Assembly: GCA_032158295.1 (NCBI GenBank)
Contig: CM063258.1
Coordinates: 10,868,583-10,932,582, forward strand
From: Pycnopodia helianthoides
Lineage: Eukaryota > Echinodermata > Asteroidea > Forcipulatida > Asteriidae
DNA: 64,000 nucleotides
Reading direction: 5' to 3'
Positions 1 through 11,713 of this stretch are shown one piece after another (the stretch's first letter is position 1; the number at the start of each line of letters is the position of its first letter). The notes under the pieces were generated by a model. That model worked only from the letters and a program-made list of their open reading frames with translations. It made no database searches and was not told the DNA's origin. The position numbers were made by a program, and so were the translations under genes.

Positions 1-831
1 TTCGTTTGCCACATAACAAAGAGGGACAAAGGGTACTGGAAATCGTGCTCGAAATCTCCCCAAATTCCAGACCTTCGTCCTTTAGTTGGACAAACGATGG
101 TTGTGAGAAATTTATTGGCTGCCATCATTGTATTTGGCATGGGAGGTAAGTCCAATTTCCAGCATGCCATGGCCAATTGTCGGCCAAAGTTTGCGGTGAA
201 CAAAAAGACACATTTCCTTGAAAGAGAAATCACAGAACATTTTATGAAAACTCTTGTTGTCTTTTACTTGGGTAAGTCATGGTTTCATTGTGACAACGAT
301 ATTCTCAACAGCAAAAGTATTCTGGAAATTCTGAGGAAGAAAAAGTCCAGCGGGTGAGCACGGACAAATTTCAGAATACCGAGCGGAAAGTGGTGAAAAG
401 TTGTTGAAAGCTTGTACATGTACTCAATATTCTTTTCCATGATACGAAGTCAACCTTTTTCTTTTTCAAACTATGTACAGTTCTGACATCGACCAAACTG
501 CAACCCCTGGTGACAAAAATTAAGTCAAACTTGATGATAATTTGCTTGCCTTCTTCAAACTGTGCCCCAACTGCCGATCATCATGTGTAAGAAAAGTGAA
601 TTGGCCCTTGGCTGGCTTACTAGGTGTATCACCAGGCATTTTAGAAAAGATCATTTGGGGACAAAGGAAATGGAGAAGGTGAACCGTGACTGGGAACAGT
701 TTGGCTGGCAGTGTGACGTTGACAGTCGGCCATTTTGCCATCGGGTGTAGGATGTATCTTCATTCCCTTACATTCATCGTCACGTCAGTATGTTCATACA
801 GAACCATCCTCGGCTATCAATGAAGGTATTA
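1..831. other. No gene seen
   Basis: Short open frames only, with no recognisable protein and no splice-consistent chain. The longest (97-357) has no motif I know. Confidence 0.5.
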
Positions 832-849
832 AACTTTTTCCTTCATTTA

Positions 850-1172
850 ACAATAATAATATCGGCTCTTATATAGCGCAATTCCAAAGAGTGATCATTG
901 TGTTTCGAACATTATTACTCCTGGTCACTGGGCCATTTACTTCATTCCTTAAAAACCATCTCAGCTCCCTGGGGAGTATACAGCCTGTGCTGCCAAGTGT
1001 GTAGCATACCAAGCTAAATCAATCGCAAGAACCATCTCTGCCCTCAAAGGTACCCATTTACCCCTGAGTGATAAGAAGCAATCATAGTGTCATGGCCGGG
1101 ATTCGAACCCACACCCTGATGACTCGGCACCAGAACTTGAGTCTGATGCACTAAACCGCTCGACCATGACAC
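850..1172 (-). mobile_element. tRNA-derived SINE (class II tRNA-like head), minus strand
   Basis: Reading the minus strand, GTGTCATGGTCGAGCGGTTTA begins the head and GGGTTCGAATCCCGGCCATGA gives the B box. The body carries CTCCCCAGGGAGCTGAGATG-like sequence and ends with GCGCTATATAAGAGC. The same element is on the plus strand at 44016. Confidence 0.75.
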
Positions 1173-1430
1173 GCCATTTGGTGTTTGTGCTTTTTTAATT
1201 TGGATGTTTTCAAAAGCTTTGGTTTAAAATGATAAAATAAAGCTAAGCTGCAAAAACAATACCATTGCAAAAAGTAATTTAAAGGAAAATAGTAAAATAT
1301 AAAGATAATTTTTTACTTTGCTTAATTTGTACTCTAAAATGTACTTGATGTTCATCCATTTCTTGCTGGATCTGTCTTGGCCTTAGATATATATGAGAAT
1401 GAACAAAATGTGATTTTATGTTGAAGACTA

Positions 1431-1577
1431 AAGCCCGGTTCATACTTCCTGCGATTGCTAAGCACAAATTCGCAACGAACAATTCACAACAGTTGAGATG
1501 TGCGAAACATTGGCAGTGAAAACAACCCTGTGACGTCAAAATTCGCTTCGCATTCGCATGAAGTATGAACCGGGCTT
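1431..1577. mobile_element. Palindromic MITE AAGCCCGGTTCATACTTC, copy 1
   Basis: The arms AAGCCCGGTTCATACTTCCT and CATGAAGTATGAACCGGGCTT are near-perfect inverted repeats with TTCGCTTCGCATTCGC inside. A second copy is at 55576-55706. Confidence 0.8.
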
Positions 1578-2218
1578 AACTGTTTGGTTGTCTGTCTAGG
1601 TACGTGCAGCCAGCTAGTCTTTCCATCTGGAATGAAGAACAAAGAGCGATTATAAAGGCATCCCCTGAAGAGGTAGTCCTCACGAGCCATTTAGCACTGA
1701 GCGCTGCTGACTGCTGAAAACAACCCTCGCACTAAGACCTCCTCCCCCCTACCAGGCTTGAGAATCATGGTCAAAACCTCCGAAATAGTCATCATGTTTC
1801 AACACGACCCCACCAGATCCAGTCGTTTTAAAAATAGCCCTGTTCCTTATTCCATAGGTTTAATTAATTCTTAATTATTTCTCTATTTTTGTTGTGTTTA
1901 ATGTTTTATTTAAACGTATATGTCCCTTTTAAACTACAGTGAGGTGTTTCTTTAGTCAATCTGGTTCTGTTTTTGTTTTATAGGCGAGGATGCAATCTGC
2001 TTAAGCCTTTTCTTATATAATTTTAGCTATTTGGGTGTACTTAAAAAAATATATATATATGTCATCTATTTTTAACTATTGTAATGACTCTGTAATTTGG
2101 CCTTCGGGTCACGAAGTTTGTAATTTTTTATAAAATTCAAATTCTTTGTAGAGGCAAAAAATTATTAATGACCCCACGTTTCGACCCTGCAGAATCTATA
2201 CTTTAGAAACCAAAGCAC

Positions 2219-2400
2219 TCAAGTAGAAAGAAGTGAAAAGAGAGAGGCAGAATGCAATCAGAAAGAGTAAGGGATGAACAATCAAAAGGAGACAAGGGGT
2301 GAAGGACAGAAGGGGTTAGTTTAACACCAAGGCTGGAAACATAAAGATCAAATTAAAAGGTGGGAGTATGGAGAAGAAATATTTAAATCGTAAATGAGAC
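2219..2400. repeat. Dispersed repeat AAGTAGAAAGAAxTGAAAAGAGAG, copy 1
   Basis: Shares AAGTAGAAAGAAGTGAAAAG, AGGGATGAACAAT, GGTTGGAAAC-like and AATGAGACA with 28555-28742 over about 185 bp. Class unknown. Confidence 0.7.
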
Positions 2401-2404
2401 AAAC

Positions 2405-2792
2405 TTAAAGGAACATTACAGAATTGGTAAGAAAAAAACTTGTAAAATATACTTTTTGATCACAGATTTACAAAAAACTTACACGGTCTAATGATGATGA
2501 TAGTGGAAAACATCCCTTGAAATATTTCTGTCTGAAATGCCACATTTGATGAGAAATTAATAAACTAATTTTCTGATTAGAGTTTATTGCTCAGTGGGCG
2601 TTTTATTCATTTGTTGAATCTATATGATTTCATGCAAATGTGTAATCGGTTTTTCACTATTTTCTCAGATGGACCGATCGATCTCAAACTTCTACAGGTT
2701 TGTCAGTTTATGTATATGGTGGATTACATAAAGTGCTTACACTGCCAGCAACTGTTTTGTTAGCAAAAACCAATTCTGTAATGTTCCTTTAA
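2405..2792. mobile_element. MITE, TTAAAGGAACATTAC family (T2/Kolobok-like), copy 1
   Basis: Bounded by TTAA and by matching ends TTAAAGGAACATTACAG and CTGTAATGTTCCTTTAA. There is no coding capacity. The TTAA target and TTAAAGGRR terminus match the signature described for Xenopus T2 MITEs, assigned to Kolobok. Near-identical copies lie at 7097, 24471, 26004 and 27049. Confidence 0.85.
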
Positions 2793-3410
2793 GGTATCCA
2801 TGTACATCAGGAAATAAATGTCCATGGGTTAAACAAATTACATGTTTACAAAAGAGCCTGGACTTCCGGCGGGCACATTTGTACACAGATCAAGGGAAGA
2901 CTACAACAAACCTTATGTTTTATCGAGATCGCACTGTCTGATTTTCCTCAACTTTTGATATGAAGAAAGGGGGGACATCTCAAAAGCTGTACAGCTGTTG
3001 CTTTTGTAAATTTTGAATTTATGTGAAAATTATGACACAAAATATAAATTTTCCCATTGAGCCTGTGTAGCATTTTTGCCCGTCAGGAATAGCATTATAA
3101 TGTACGAGGTCATCACTCTGTAAACAAATGTAACATGGTCTATACCTGTTTATGTGTGTTGTCATTGCACTTACCCTCTGCTATAGGGTCGAAGTTGGGC
3201 CATTATTACTATTTTTGCCTTCATTTTTATTGACAGAGGCACCCTTTAAAGGCCATGTACATTGTTAAGATCGAAAAACACAATGTTCACAGATTCACAC
3301 ATAACTTACATGATTTAAAGTAAGTAATGGTAGAAAGGGTCCCTTAAAATATTTCTGCCTAAAATGCTATCGTTTCTGAGAAATGAGTAAAACAATAGTT
3401 TTTATCAAAA

Positions 3411-5047
3411 ACTAGACGTACAGTGTTTGTAAACAACAAACACACAGGTGTTCGTGAGTGATGTCAGATTGTGTTTGAATGAAATGGGGACGACATTTAA
3501 CATAGCAATTAAATGTCAGGCAACAAGCGTCTTGACATAAGGCTAGCTTCCACTCCGTTGCACTGGAATCAGTCGCGAGTAGTATGCCACATGCCACGTA
3601 AGGTATTGGATCGAGATTTTGATATTTTAATGGCCAATTTCACTTAGAAATAAATCTCAGGTCGTATGGGGTCACCCTTTGAATGTGATTTGTACAATTC
3701 GGCCGGAGCTTTTTTTATGGTGCAAGTACCTTACATGTAGCATTTATGGTTCTCCGATTATGATTGTTTTTAATATTAAACGTTGATTAATTGTTATGAC
3801 GTCATCGATGACGTCATCGCACCAAAACAATTTGGGTGTCATATACATACTACAATCTATATACATAGTAAGTTTCAAGACAATACCCTTCTTGGTTTAT
3901 GAGAAATGAACGTTTGAAATCTGAATTTTGAACTTCCGGTTTCAACCGGAAGCAAAGGTCATATGGTGTCACATTGTGTATGTGATTTGCATAATCTGGC
4001 AAGAGATTTTTTATTGTGCAAGTATCTTACATGTAGCATTTGTGATTCTCCAATTATGATTTTTCTAAATATTAAACAGTGATTTATTGTTATGACGTCA
4101 TCGATGACATCATCAAACCGAATTTCACACATATTTAAACACAAAAGGTCTAAGTATTTGTGAAGTTTTAAGTCTAAAACGTTTATGGTTCATGAGATAT
4201 GACGAGTTTTCTTTATATAAGAAAATTCAACTTCCGGTTTTGAGCGGAAGTAAAGGTCACATGGGGTCGTACCTAATGAAAGATTTGTAGAACTGCTCAA
4301 GGGCCTTCAGATGATACAATGATTAAAGGTGTACCATATTCGGTTCATAGGATACAACGTTTCCGCCAAAAAACCCTTAAACGTCCGTTTTCGACCGGAA
4401 GTAAAGGTCACATGGGGTCACATTCTGTGTAAGAGTTGTAAACAAAATGTTGAACTTTCATATGAAGCAAAGATCATGTATTTATCATTTATGGTTCTCT
4501 AGATATGACGATTTACAGTTTTTCTCATTATTTGTTATTTTGGATGTTATGACGTCATCGATGACGTCATCGCCCCGAAAAAGTTGCGGTTTCGTCTATA
4601 CACTAAGGTCTAAGTGCATGATAAGTTTCAAGTCTCTAGGAGTTATACTTTTTGCGAAAATTGCGAGAGAAGGATCTCAGATAAAGTGGAAAAAACAGAA
4701 CAGTAACAATAGGTGTTCGGGCGGAATGCCCGAACACCTAAAAAAAAAACAGAACAGTAACAATAGGTTTTCGGGCGGAATGCCCGAACACCTAAAAAAA
4801 CAGAACAGTAACAATAGGTTTTCGGGCGGAATGCCCGAACATCTAAAAAACAGAACAGTAACAATAGGTTTTCGGGCGGAATGCCCGAACATCTAAAAAA
4901 ACAGAACAGTAACAATAGGTTTTCGGGCGGAATGCCCGAACACCTAAAAAACAGAACAGTAACAATAGGTTTTCGGGCGGAATGCCCGAACATCTAAAAA
5001 AACAGAACAGTAACAATAGGTTTTCGGGCGGAATGCCCGAACACCTA
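3411..5047 (+). mobile_element. Helitron/Helentron-like non-autonomous element with tandem core repeats and multiplied hairpin end
   Basis: Starts ACTAGACGTACAG with AGGTGTTCGTG about 45 bp on, as in the element at 31620. The core has about four diverged repeats containing CTTCCGGTTTCAACCGGAAG and AAGGTCACATGGGGTCAC (near 3933, 4231, 4383). It carries paired TGACGTCA palindromes at 3797-3816 and 4550-4569. It ends in seven hairpin units. No transposase is seen. The open frames across the hairpins are repeat artefacts. Confidence 0.55.
4696..5047 (+). repeat. Seven-copy tandem array of a ~51-bp unit carrying a GGTxTTCGGGC hairpin
   Basis: Units begin (CAGAACAGTAACAATAGG) at 4696, 4750, 4801, 4851, 4902, 4952 and 5003. 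Each holds TTCGGGC-GGAAT-GCCCGAA. The first has a perfect 12-bp stem AGGTGTTCGGGC/GCCCGAACACCT; later copies have GGTTTTCGGGC, which shortens the stem. Copies are nearly identical, so the expansion is recent. Confidence 0.95.
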
Positions 5048-5434
5048 AAAAGAAAACACATCAAGGTCTCTTTTCACTATTTTCTCGTGACCTCGATGAC
5101 CAACTGAGCTCAAACTTTCACAGGTTTGTTTGTTCATGTATATGTTGAACCACACAAAATGTGGACACTGATTTTGAGCTGTTACCAAAAGTGTACAATA
5201 CCTTTAAGACAGGCGCGGTGCTACGGGGGGGGGGGCTAGGAGGGGCTAAAGCCCCCCCCCCCCATTTTTGTTGTTTGTCTAACCCCCCCAAAAAGTGCAA
5301 GGGAAAAAAATAAGAAGAAGATACAAGCTGGAAAATAGTGGATCTTTATTAAAAATAAAAATGAATAGATTTGCACGGTCTTTTCACATACTATAAGTCT
5401 TGGCCCAGACTACATGACTTGTACGGTTAAATGT

Positions 5435-5803
5435 TTCATGTGGGATCGGGACAAGCGCGGTGCTTAGAATTTGCGGTTTCCGCCGGCGCGCGCTTCCGCC
5501 TTGTTTTGTTTTGTATTCCATGAACATAAAAACCAATCTCAGTTTGGAAATGACGATGCGGTGATAAAACACAGGTGGCTTAACATATTATCACCGGAAC
5601 TATGTTCTTTTTAGTAAGTTCCATGTGAGATCAGGACAAGCGCGGTGCTTAGAATTTGCGGTTTCCGCCGGCGCGCGCTTCCGTTTTGTTTTGTATTACA
5701 TGAACATAAAAACCAATCTCAGTTTGGAAATGACGATGTGGTGATAAAAACACAGTGGCTCAACATATTATCACCGGAACAATGTTCTTTTTAGTAAGTT
5801 CTA
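5435..5803. repeat. Tandem duplication, 185-bp period
   Basis: ACAAGCGCGGTGCTTAGAAT occurs at 5451 and 5636 and the whole unit, to TTCTTTTTAGTAAGTTC, is repeated with a few changes. The inverted tail AAAAAGAAC...TAATATGTTGAGCCAC recurs near 12410-12445. Confidence 0.85.
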
Positions 5804-5807
5804 ACCT

Positions 5808-7090
5808 CTTTTCCTCCCCCTCCCCTCCCTTCCTAAAAGCCTTCCTTTTTTCTATTAGAGTATAAGGAGGCTTGAAAACATCAAAGAAAATGTCTGTTTT
5901 AAACATCGCCTTTTGACTTTTCAAAAACAGAGACCTTTGTCTCCCACTTACACAACAAACAGTCATAGGATGGTTGATTACGAGACCACACCAGAGCCAT
6001 GTTACATTAGTTTTAACAACGTTTCTCTGCCTATTATCTCTCGATGGCTACTTCTGGAGATAATAGTTTCCATTTTCCGCACTCCAATTAACACATCACT
6101 AATTCGCTGCAGACTGGTTAGGCCAAGTAACAAAAGTAACACGTTTCTCGTCCCCGCACGCCTCCTTTTTGGCTTCCGCCTCTTTGCTTTTCTTTTCTTG
6201 TTTACTATTTTATAACAAAAAAGGGGGAAACAGGGGGGGGGGGAGAAAAAAAGGAAAATTCGAACTAAGAATTTGTCTATACTTTTTTCACCTTAAGTAT
6301 TCTTAAGTTAAGTACCATGTTGTAACTATCATGAGACCTTGCATATTGATTTTCTAGGTCTAACAATTGCTCTATTTGGTAGGAAGTCCAAGTGCAACCA
6401 AAGTTCGAAATTAAACTCCAATGGCTTTGGTTTATTTGACAAAACTTTATTGATTACAAAAACGTACGGGTTTATAAGGCGTAGGCCTACACGTACGGTT
6501 TGTGAAAATTTGAAGAACAAACCCTTCTTTACGGTCCCTAAAACAGCTTCGTAAAATTTACCCCCAGTACGGTCTGTTGAAGATTTTCCTCACGATCTCA
6601 AAAATAGCAGTAGGTAGTTCCGTTCAGTATCGGCATGCACCCTGAGCTGCAGAATTGTTACTTGTACTAAATTTTAAAACTCTATCTTTCAATTGAGGAC
6701 CTGTATACGGCACAAGGCTTTTGCCGAAAAATTTAGTTTAGTTTTCTGCTTTCTATAATTTGTTGCATCTTTTGTAACATTACATTAACAAAAGAAGTGA
6801 TATTTGCAGGGAGTTTTTACTCAGTTCACTAGCCCGCCGTCTAAATTTATCAAAATCCCGTCAATGAGGGCAGCAAACAAAACGTGACGTCACTATACGT
6901 ACTGAATCCCCGGATGGTCTGTACTGAGCAATGCTTCAATGAGTAACAAAACACAGCCGTTTGACAGAGGGGTACGTACTGCAACGTCACTATTCTTAGA
7001 ATTTTTGGAGACACAGTGTTTTCTTGGTAGTTATAGGTGTATTTAGGGAATGTAAAACTTTTTTTAAAGAGTGACCTCTAGCGTGGCCCA
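5808..7090. other. No gene seen
   Basis: Unique-looking AT-rich sequence with a C/T-rich stretch at 5811-5850 and a G run at 6232-6243. No coding or repeat signal. Confidence 0.5.
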
Positions 7091-7096
7091 ACCTCT

Positions 7097-7480
7097 TTAA
7101 AGGAACATTACATAATTGGTTTTTGCTAACAAAACAGTTGCTGGCAGTGTAAGCACTTTATGTAATCCACCATATACATAAACTGACAAACCTGTAGAAG
7201 TTTGAGATCGATCGGCCATCTGGGTCACGAAAAAATAGTGAAAAACCGATTACACATTTGCATGAAATCATATAGGTTCAACACATGAATAAAACGCTCA
7301 CTGAGCGATAAACTTCAATCGGAAAATTAGTTTATTCATTTCTCATCAAATATGGCATTTCAGACAGAAATATTTCAAGGGATGTTTTCTACTATCATCA
7401 TCATTAGACCGTGTAAGTTTTATGTAAATCTGTGATCAAAAGTATATTTTACAATTACCAATTCTGTAATGTTCCTTTAA
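7097..7480. mobile_element. MITE, TTAAAGGAACATTAC family, copy 2
   Basis: Both TTAA ends and both terminal repeats are intact. It is in opposite orientation to the copy at 2405, and the body differs from it by a few substitutions. Confidence 0.85.
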
Positions 7481-7651
7481 GAGAAATGTTGACATAATAA
7501 ATGTGTTAGGTGAAACCATCAGCGCACTGGTTAAAAGTACATGGGTCTAGACTCGGAGGTTTTATGTATCGTATACATTGTATCATACAATAGACCACTG
7601 CAAGCAGTCATGCAACAAGTCATGACATTTTACTTCAAGATACATTTTCAG

Positions 7652-7830
7652 GGGCGGATCCAGGATTTTTTTAACCGGGGGCACAATGGTGTAACCAGAA
7701 TTTTGTATAAGAGGATAAACAAAAATTGGGTGGGGTCCGGGGGGCGGCCTTACGGCCCCTAGTGGGGTCCAGGGGCCGGGGCTAAGCCCCGGTGGGGTAA
7801 GCCCCCTGAAGCTCTGAGCCTTTGGCGTTC
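7652..7830. repeat. GGGGCGGATCCAGGATTTTT dispersed repeat
   Basis: AGGGGCGGATCCAGGATTTT begins a G/C-rich stretch with GGGGTCCGGGGGGCGGCC and GGCTAAGCCCCGGTGGGG. A reverse relative (AAGTCCTGGATACGCCGCTGG) ends near 25640. Probably a transposon terminus. Confidence 0.5.
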
Positions 7831-7834
7831 GGTG

Positions 7835-9290
7835 GGGTGAAAAATCAAGCCTCCATGTGCCTAGAACTGCTTCAGTTCTTGAAATCTATAATTGATGCAG
7901 AATGATTCGCGCTCGAAAAATTCTTTCAAATATGTTATTCTGAGTGCTCGAAATGATTTTGAGTGCTCAGCATGATTTTGAGTGCAAGGCGACATTTTCA
8001 ATGGTTTGCTACTATTGCTATTGTAACTTTATACTCTGTAAACTTTACTTATTAAATTTGGTCTATGGCCTGTACTGCAGTTGTAATTTGTTATTGTACA
8101 GTTAAACAAGATGAACTAGTTCACGAATATACATTCACGGAATATCCTAGTTTGAACCTCATTTTCCCTTCCACTAAGGTATATTGAATTCCCCCTCTGA
8201 ATTTGTGATGATTATCAATTTCTCATGAGGGAAAAAAGAAAGAAAACAAAACTGTGCCGTGAGCCGTTATTTATACATTATTTACGTAAAGGTCAACACA
8301 AAATAATGTTTGTCATGATACCTTTTCGCAGTAGTTCATACGAGGCTTTCATGCTATGTGAATACGCCTTTGTTAAAGAACTTGGCGTTTCTCGAATAAC
8401 CTTATGGCCTTTATTGTGTGGGATATTTTAGTTTTTTGTGAGGGAAAAGTCTTTACATCTCACCACTACCATTCATGTGAAATGTTCCACTATGTCCATC
8501 CAACCGTTAACAACATCAGCACATTTTTAAACCTGGGGTTCAATTACTGAGCACGTGATTACAAACAAATAATAAAGCAGGAGTCTTATAATAGTGCACA
8601 TATCTACCAATAAGGTACTCAAGGCACTTGAACAAAGAGAAACATTTTTAAGACTGGTTTTTTGACATTTTTGAATTCTGAGACCGATTTATGTAGCTTC
8701 TACGGATTTACAAATAGATGTGGCGCACTCAGCATGCAGCCATCTGCCATAAACACCAGGCAAACCCCTTCTCTTAGCGATAAGTGTAACTGGGTTCTAT
8801 TACGTGCATAACACAACCACGGAACCTACGACTTTACGTCCCATCTGGAAAACGAATCAATAATGGTCAATTGCCAAGCTTCATCGGGCACAAGTGCATC
8901 GAACCCTCCCTTGCTGATCAGAAACACCAGAGCTTGAGTCCAGCGGCTGCCAGAACACGCCATTTTCTTTTTAAAATTATAAATGAAAATATGTATAATA
9001 CTTGTTATAATTAAAACGAACAACCTTTTTAAAATAAACAACGACAGACAAACAAATTAGTGGCAATCTCCGACAAACTGCAGGGATTGCGCATTACAGC
9101 AAGCTGGCAATGGTGTCAGATTTGTCACTAAATCTTTAATTATCGTGGAAGTACAAGAATCACTCTTATTTTAAAAATGCTTTGTGTATGATAGGTGACA
9201 AAAATTAAACTTATTTTGAAAAGTTGTGTTTTTGACCAACAAAATATTTCCACTTTTTAGAACCATGGGTTTTGTTCACACTTACAAAAC
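7835..9290. other. No gene seen
   Basis: AT-rich. TGAGTGCTCG/AGTGCTCAGCATGATTTT words repeat at 7948-7990; otherwise featureless. Confidence 0.5.
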
Positions 9291-9299
9291 GCGCAACAA

Positions 9300-9830
9300 A
9301 TGAAGATCATAAATTTATGACATGTGGTTCAGAAAAATTGATTTTCATAATTTGAACTTCCTGTTTGGACCAAAAGGAAAGGTCAAAGTTGGTTCATGTG
9401 TATATGAAAAAATGCCTAATGAGTCATAAGCTACAAGACGGCACAAATGTTATGAATGTATGACCATGTTGTTCAAGAAACATGACTTTTGGAATTAAAC
9501 TTCCTGTTTGGACTGGGAAGGGTGGACTTTTTGAATAAAATGTCACAACTGTTGTAAGCTATACAGCACAAACATACGACTTTATGAGATGTGATCCAGG
9601 AGATATGATTATTTTAATTTTTGAGCTTCTTTTTGGACCGAAAGTAAAGGTCAAAGTGGGGTCATCAGTTTGAACAAAATATCACAATTGTTCTAAGCTA
9701 CAAGACAGAACAAATATTACGACTTTATGACATATGGTTCAGTAGATATGATTTTTTTTAAAGTAATAAGCTTGGAATTACTGTAAGCTTTGAATTACCG
9801 TAACTCGACACCTGGTGACGTCATGATGAA
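9300..9830 (+). repeat. Helitron-like core repeats (AACTTCCTGTTTGGACC class)
   Basis: Three diverged repeats begin AACTTCCTGTTTGGACC or a variant at about 9355, 9499 and 9622, each followed by AAGGTCAAAG or similar. A single TGACGTCA lies at 9816-9823. No hairpin terminus is seen, so this is a truncated relative of the elements at 3411 and 31620. Confidence 0.55.
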
Positions 9831-9834
9831 AAAA

Positions 9835-10990
9835 ATGTGTTTTTTATACTAACAGTTTATAAGGTACAATATGGTATATAACTTATCCCAATCAAATGCC
9901 TAAAAAAAAAACTTAACTTTTCTAGGAGTTACATAATTATGTGGCTACTCATTTTGTCCATGTTCCTCGAGATCAGAGCTACAATATCAAAACCTTGCTC
10001 AGTTACAAAGCCTACAATAGTCAGTGGGCTTATGGTCGAAAAAGTTTTCCCATATGCAATTTTGTATACAATCTTTGAAAATTTCAGGAATAATCTTGAA
10101 ACACTTAAGAATAAAAATCCACTTGATGCCAATTTTTCCCATCCCTGGAAAAATGTTTTTTGTGGCTTTTTCCGAGCACAAATACAGACGACGAAACGAC
10201 ACAATTTGTGATTTTTCAATTTTGCGCCCAAATGACGATCCTTGCTTTATTCGGAATCGTCCAATTACCGCCGTGTAATAGGATTTTGTATTGGGCAAAC
10301 TTCGCAAATGGACTACCACAATGTCAACACATGCAAATGTATCCGAAAGTCACCCAAACATTGATTGCATACACACACGCAGACGACGTCGTGAACTTCA
10401 CGGATACAGCAGATTTCACCATCGAAAATCCCTTCAGTCCGCTGTTATTTGTCAAAATAATCTTGTGAGTAGTAAGAAAGGCATACATTTCACCTGATAT
10501 ATAATTCAAAAAAGAAAGTAGCCACAAACACATTCAGAAACACCACTTTTTCTGTCTTCCTCCGGCCGTTGTCTGATCTCGACAACACACCACATTAACA
10601 ACGTGTTAGAGATTAGTCTGGTGCCTTATAGTATTTATCCTGTGCTGTCCTATGTGTGACTCAAGTACACGACTGATTTTAGGCCAGTATTTTTGTTTCG
10701 TGTTTTTTTTTTGTCAGTTCTTTGGCACTACGTTATTGATGTGTCTATAAATAAATGGAAAGCACAGTGACATCAAATAATGAACAAACTGTTTATCACT
10801 AATCTTGACAGTCCTTCTTGATTATTTACATCAATAATATCAAGCCTAACTCAACTGCACTTTTCATATCATTAACAGCCCTAAATCGATGTGAGTGTTT
10901 TTGCAGGCACTGATCGTTATTTAAATAGTTTATAATATTGTTATTGTGCTTAAAACTACCTGTGAAACAAGAGAAGACTTGGGCTCAACA
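9835..10990. other. No gene seen
   Basis: Overlapping short frames on both strands at 9929-10530 lack domains and compete with each other. No repeat partner was found in the window. Confidence 0.45.
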
Positions 10991-10992
10991 TC

Positions 10993-11713
10993 ATGAGCAC
11001 AGATCAGCCTCCTGCTAAAATAAAACCAACAGATTTCAGTCTGTGTGTGAAGTGTCAAAATGTTCTGGAAAAACGACAAACTTACAACACCAAAACGTTT
11101 GTCTTCAGTTGAGACATTTCTGTTTAGTGTGCATAACTAAGAGGTGTGAATTAGGCAATCCTGATTTCTTAAATATTTCCCAAAGACTGCGTGGAGCAAC
11201 AGGGGATGAACTCCTTGAGAAAGGTGCACGATGGCATAGAATTTGCTACAGTGATACAACTTCAAAAACTAAAATAATGAAAAGAGGTTCCAAAATATTG
11301 ACCCACTACAAAATCAAAAAGGTCGACCTTCTACACCCCCTTGTTTGAAATCAGGAAAATTAACAATATCTACAGCTAAGCATTTTAATCGTCAGGAGTG
11401 TTTCTTTTGTCAGGGAGGTGTCACTACACAAAAAGATGAAACAAAACATGCCTGCCAAAGTTTCAACAGTGGAAGATCAATTAAAGAGATTGTTGAAAAA
11501 AGTGACAACGATTTGTGGAAATTGCAACTCGCAGATTTTTTAATAGTGGAGGATGACCTGCTGGCGAGTACCATAATAGTTAAGCTCAAATATTGGCAAA
11601 AATATGTTAATGGGCCTAAAAAATGCACAAATGACAAAATCGTTGACAACACAAGAATGTTCATTGCAGAAATTGAATTCTTTGATAATCTGCGAGACAA
11701 AATTGACTCTTGA
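10993..11713 (+). pseudogene. Frameshifted relic of a cysteine-rich zinc-binding protein family found in marine invertebrates
   Basis: The reading opens at ATG 10993 (MSTDQPPAKIKP, then SLCVKCQ) and runs to a stop near 11110. The same protein continues in a second frame (NPDFLNISQRLRGATGDE, then ARWHRICYSDTTSK). After a second shift near 11320 it continues as KGRPSTPPCLKSGKL, then ECFFCQ, to a stop at 11711-11713. The paired CxxC motifs, WHRxCY and a later IIVKLKYWQKYV segment resemble the N-terminal cysteine-rich region of large multi-copy invertebrate families of unknown function that often occur near transposons. Two frame breaks without splice signals suggest a dead copy. Sequencing error is the other explanation. 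No function is claimed. Confidence 0.5.

Larger units (their letters stand above)
3246..5207. mobile_element. TTAAAGG-type MITE split by a Helitron-like insertion
   Basis: The left arm (3246-3405) and right arm (about 5060-5207) are diverged relatives of the family at 2405: the left keeps CCTTAAAATATTTCTGCCTA, the right keeps CACTATTTTCTCGTGACC and CAGGTTTGT. The outer ends are TTAAAGG and CCTTTAA. The 1.6 kb between the arms is a different repeat. Confidence 0.6.

Noticed and set aside
97..357. 86-residue plus-strand frame at the left edge
   Set aside because: No motif, no splice chain and no neighbouring exon; chance length.
4696..5047. CRISPR array
   Set aside because: Repeats are contiguous without unique spacers, and the genome is eukaryotic.
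4447..5064. Long open frames on both strands (repeating NNRFSGGMPEH and RCSGIPPENLLLLF)
   Set aside because: They translate the 51-bp hairpin array; frame is open only because the unit has no stop in those phases.
9929..10533. Cluster of overlapping ~100-residue frames on both strands
   Set aside because: Frames overlap in conflict, have no motif and no splice-consistent neighbours.
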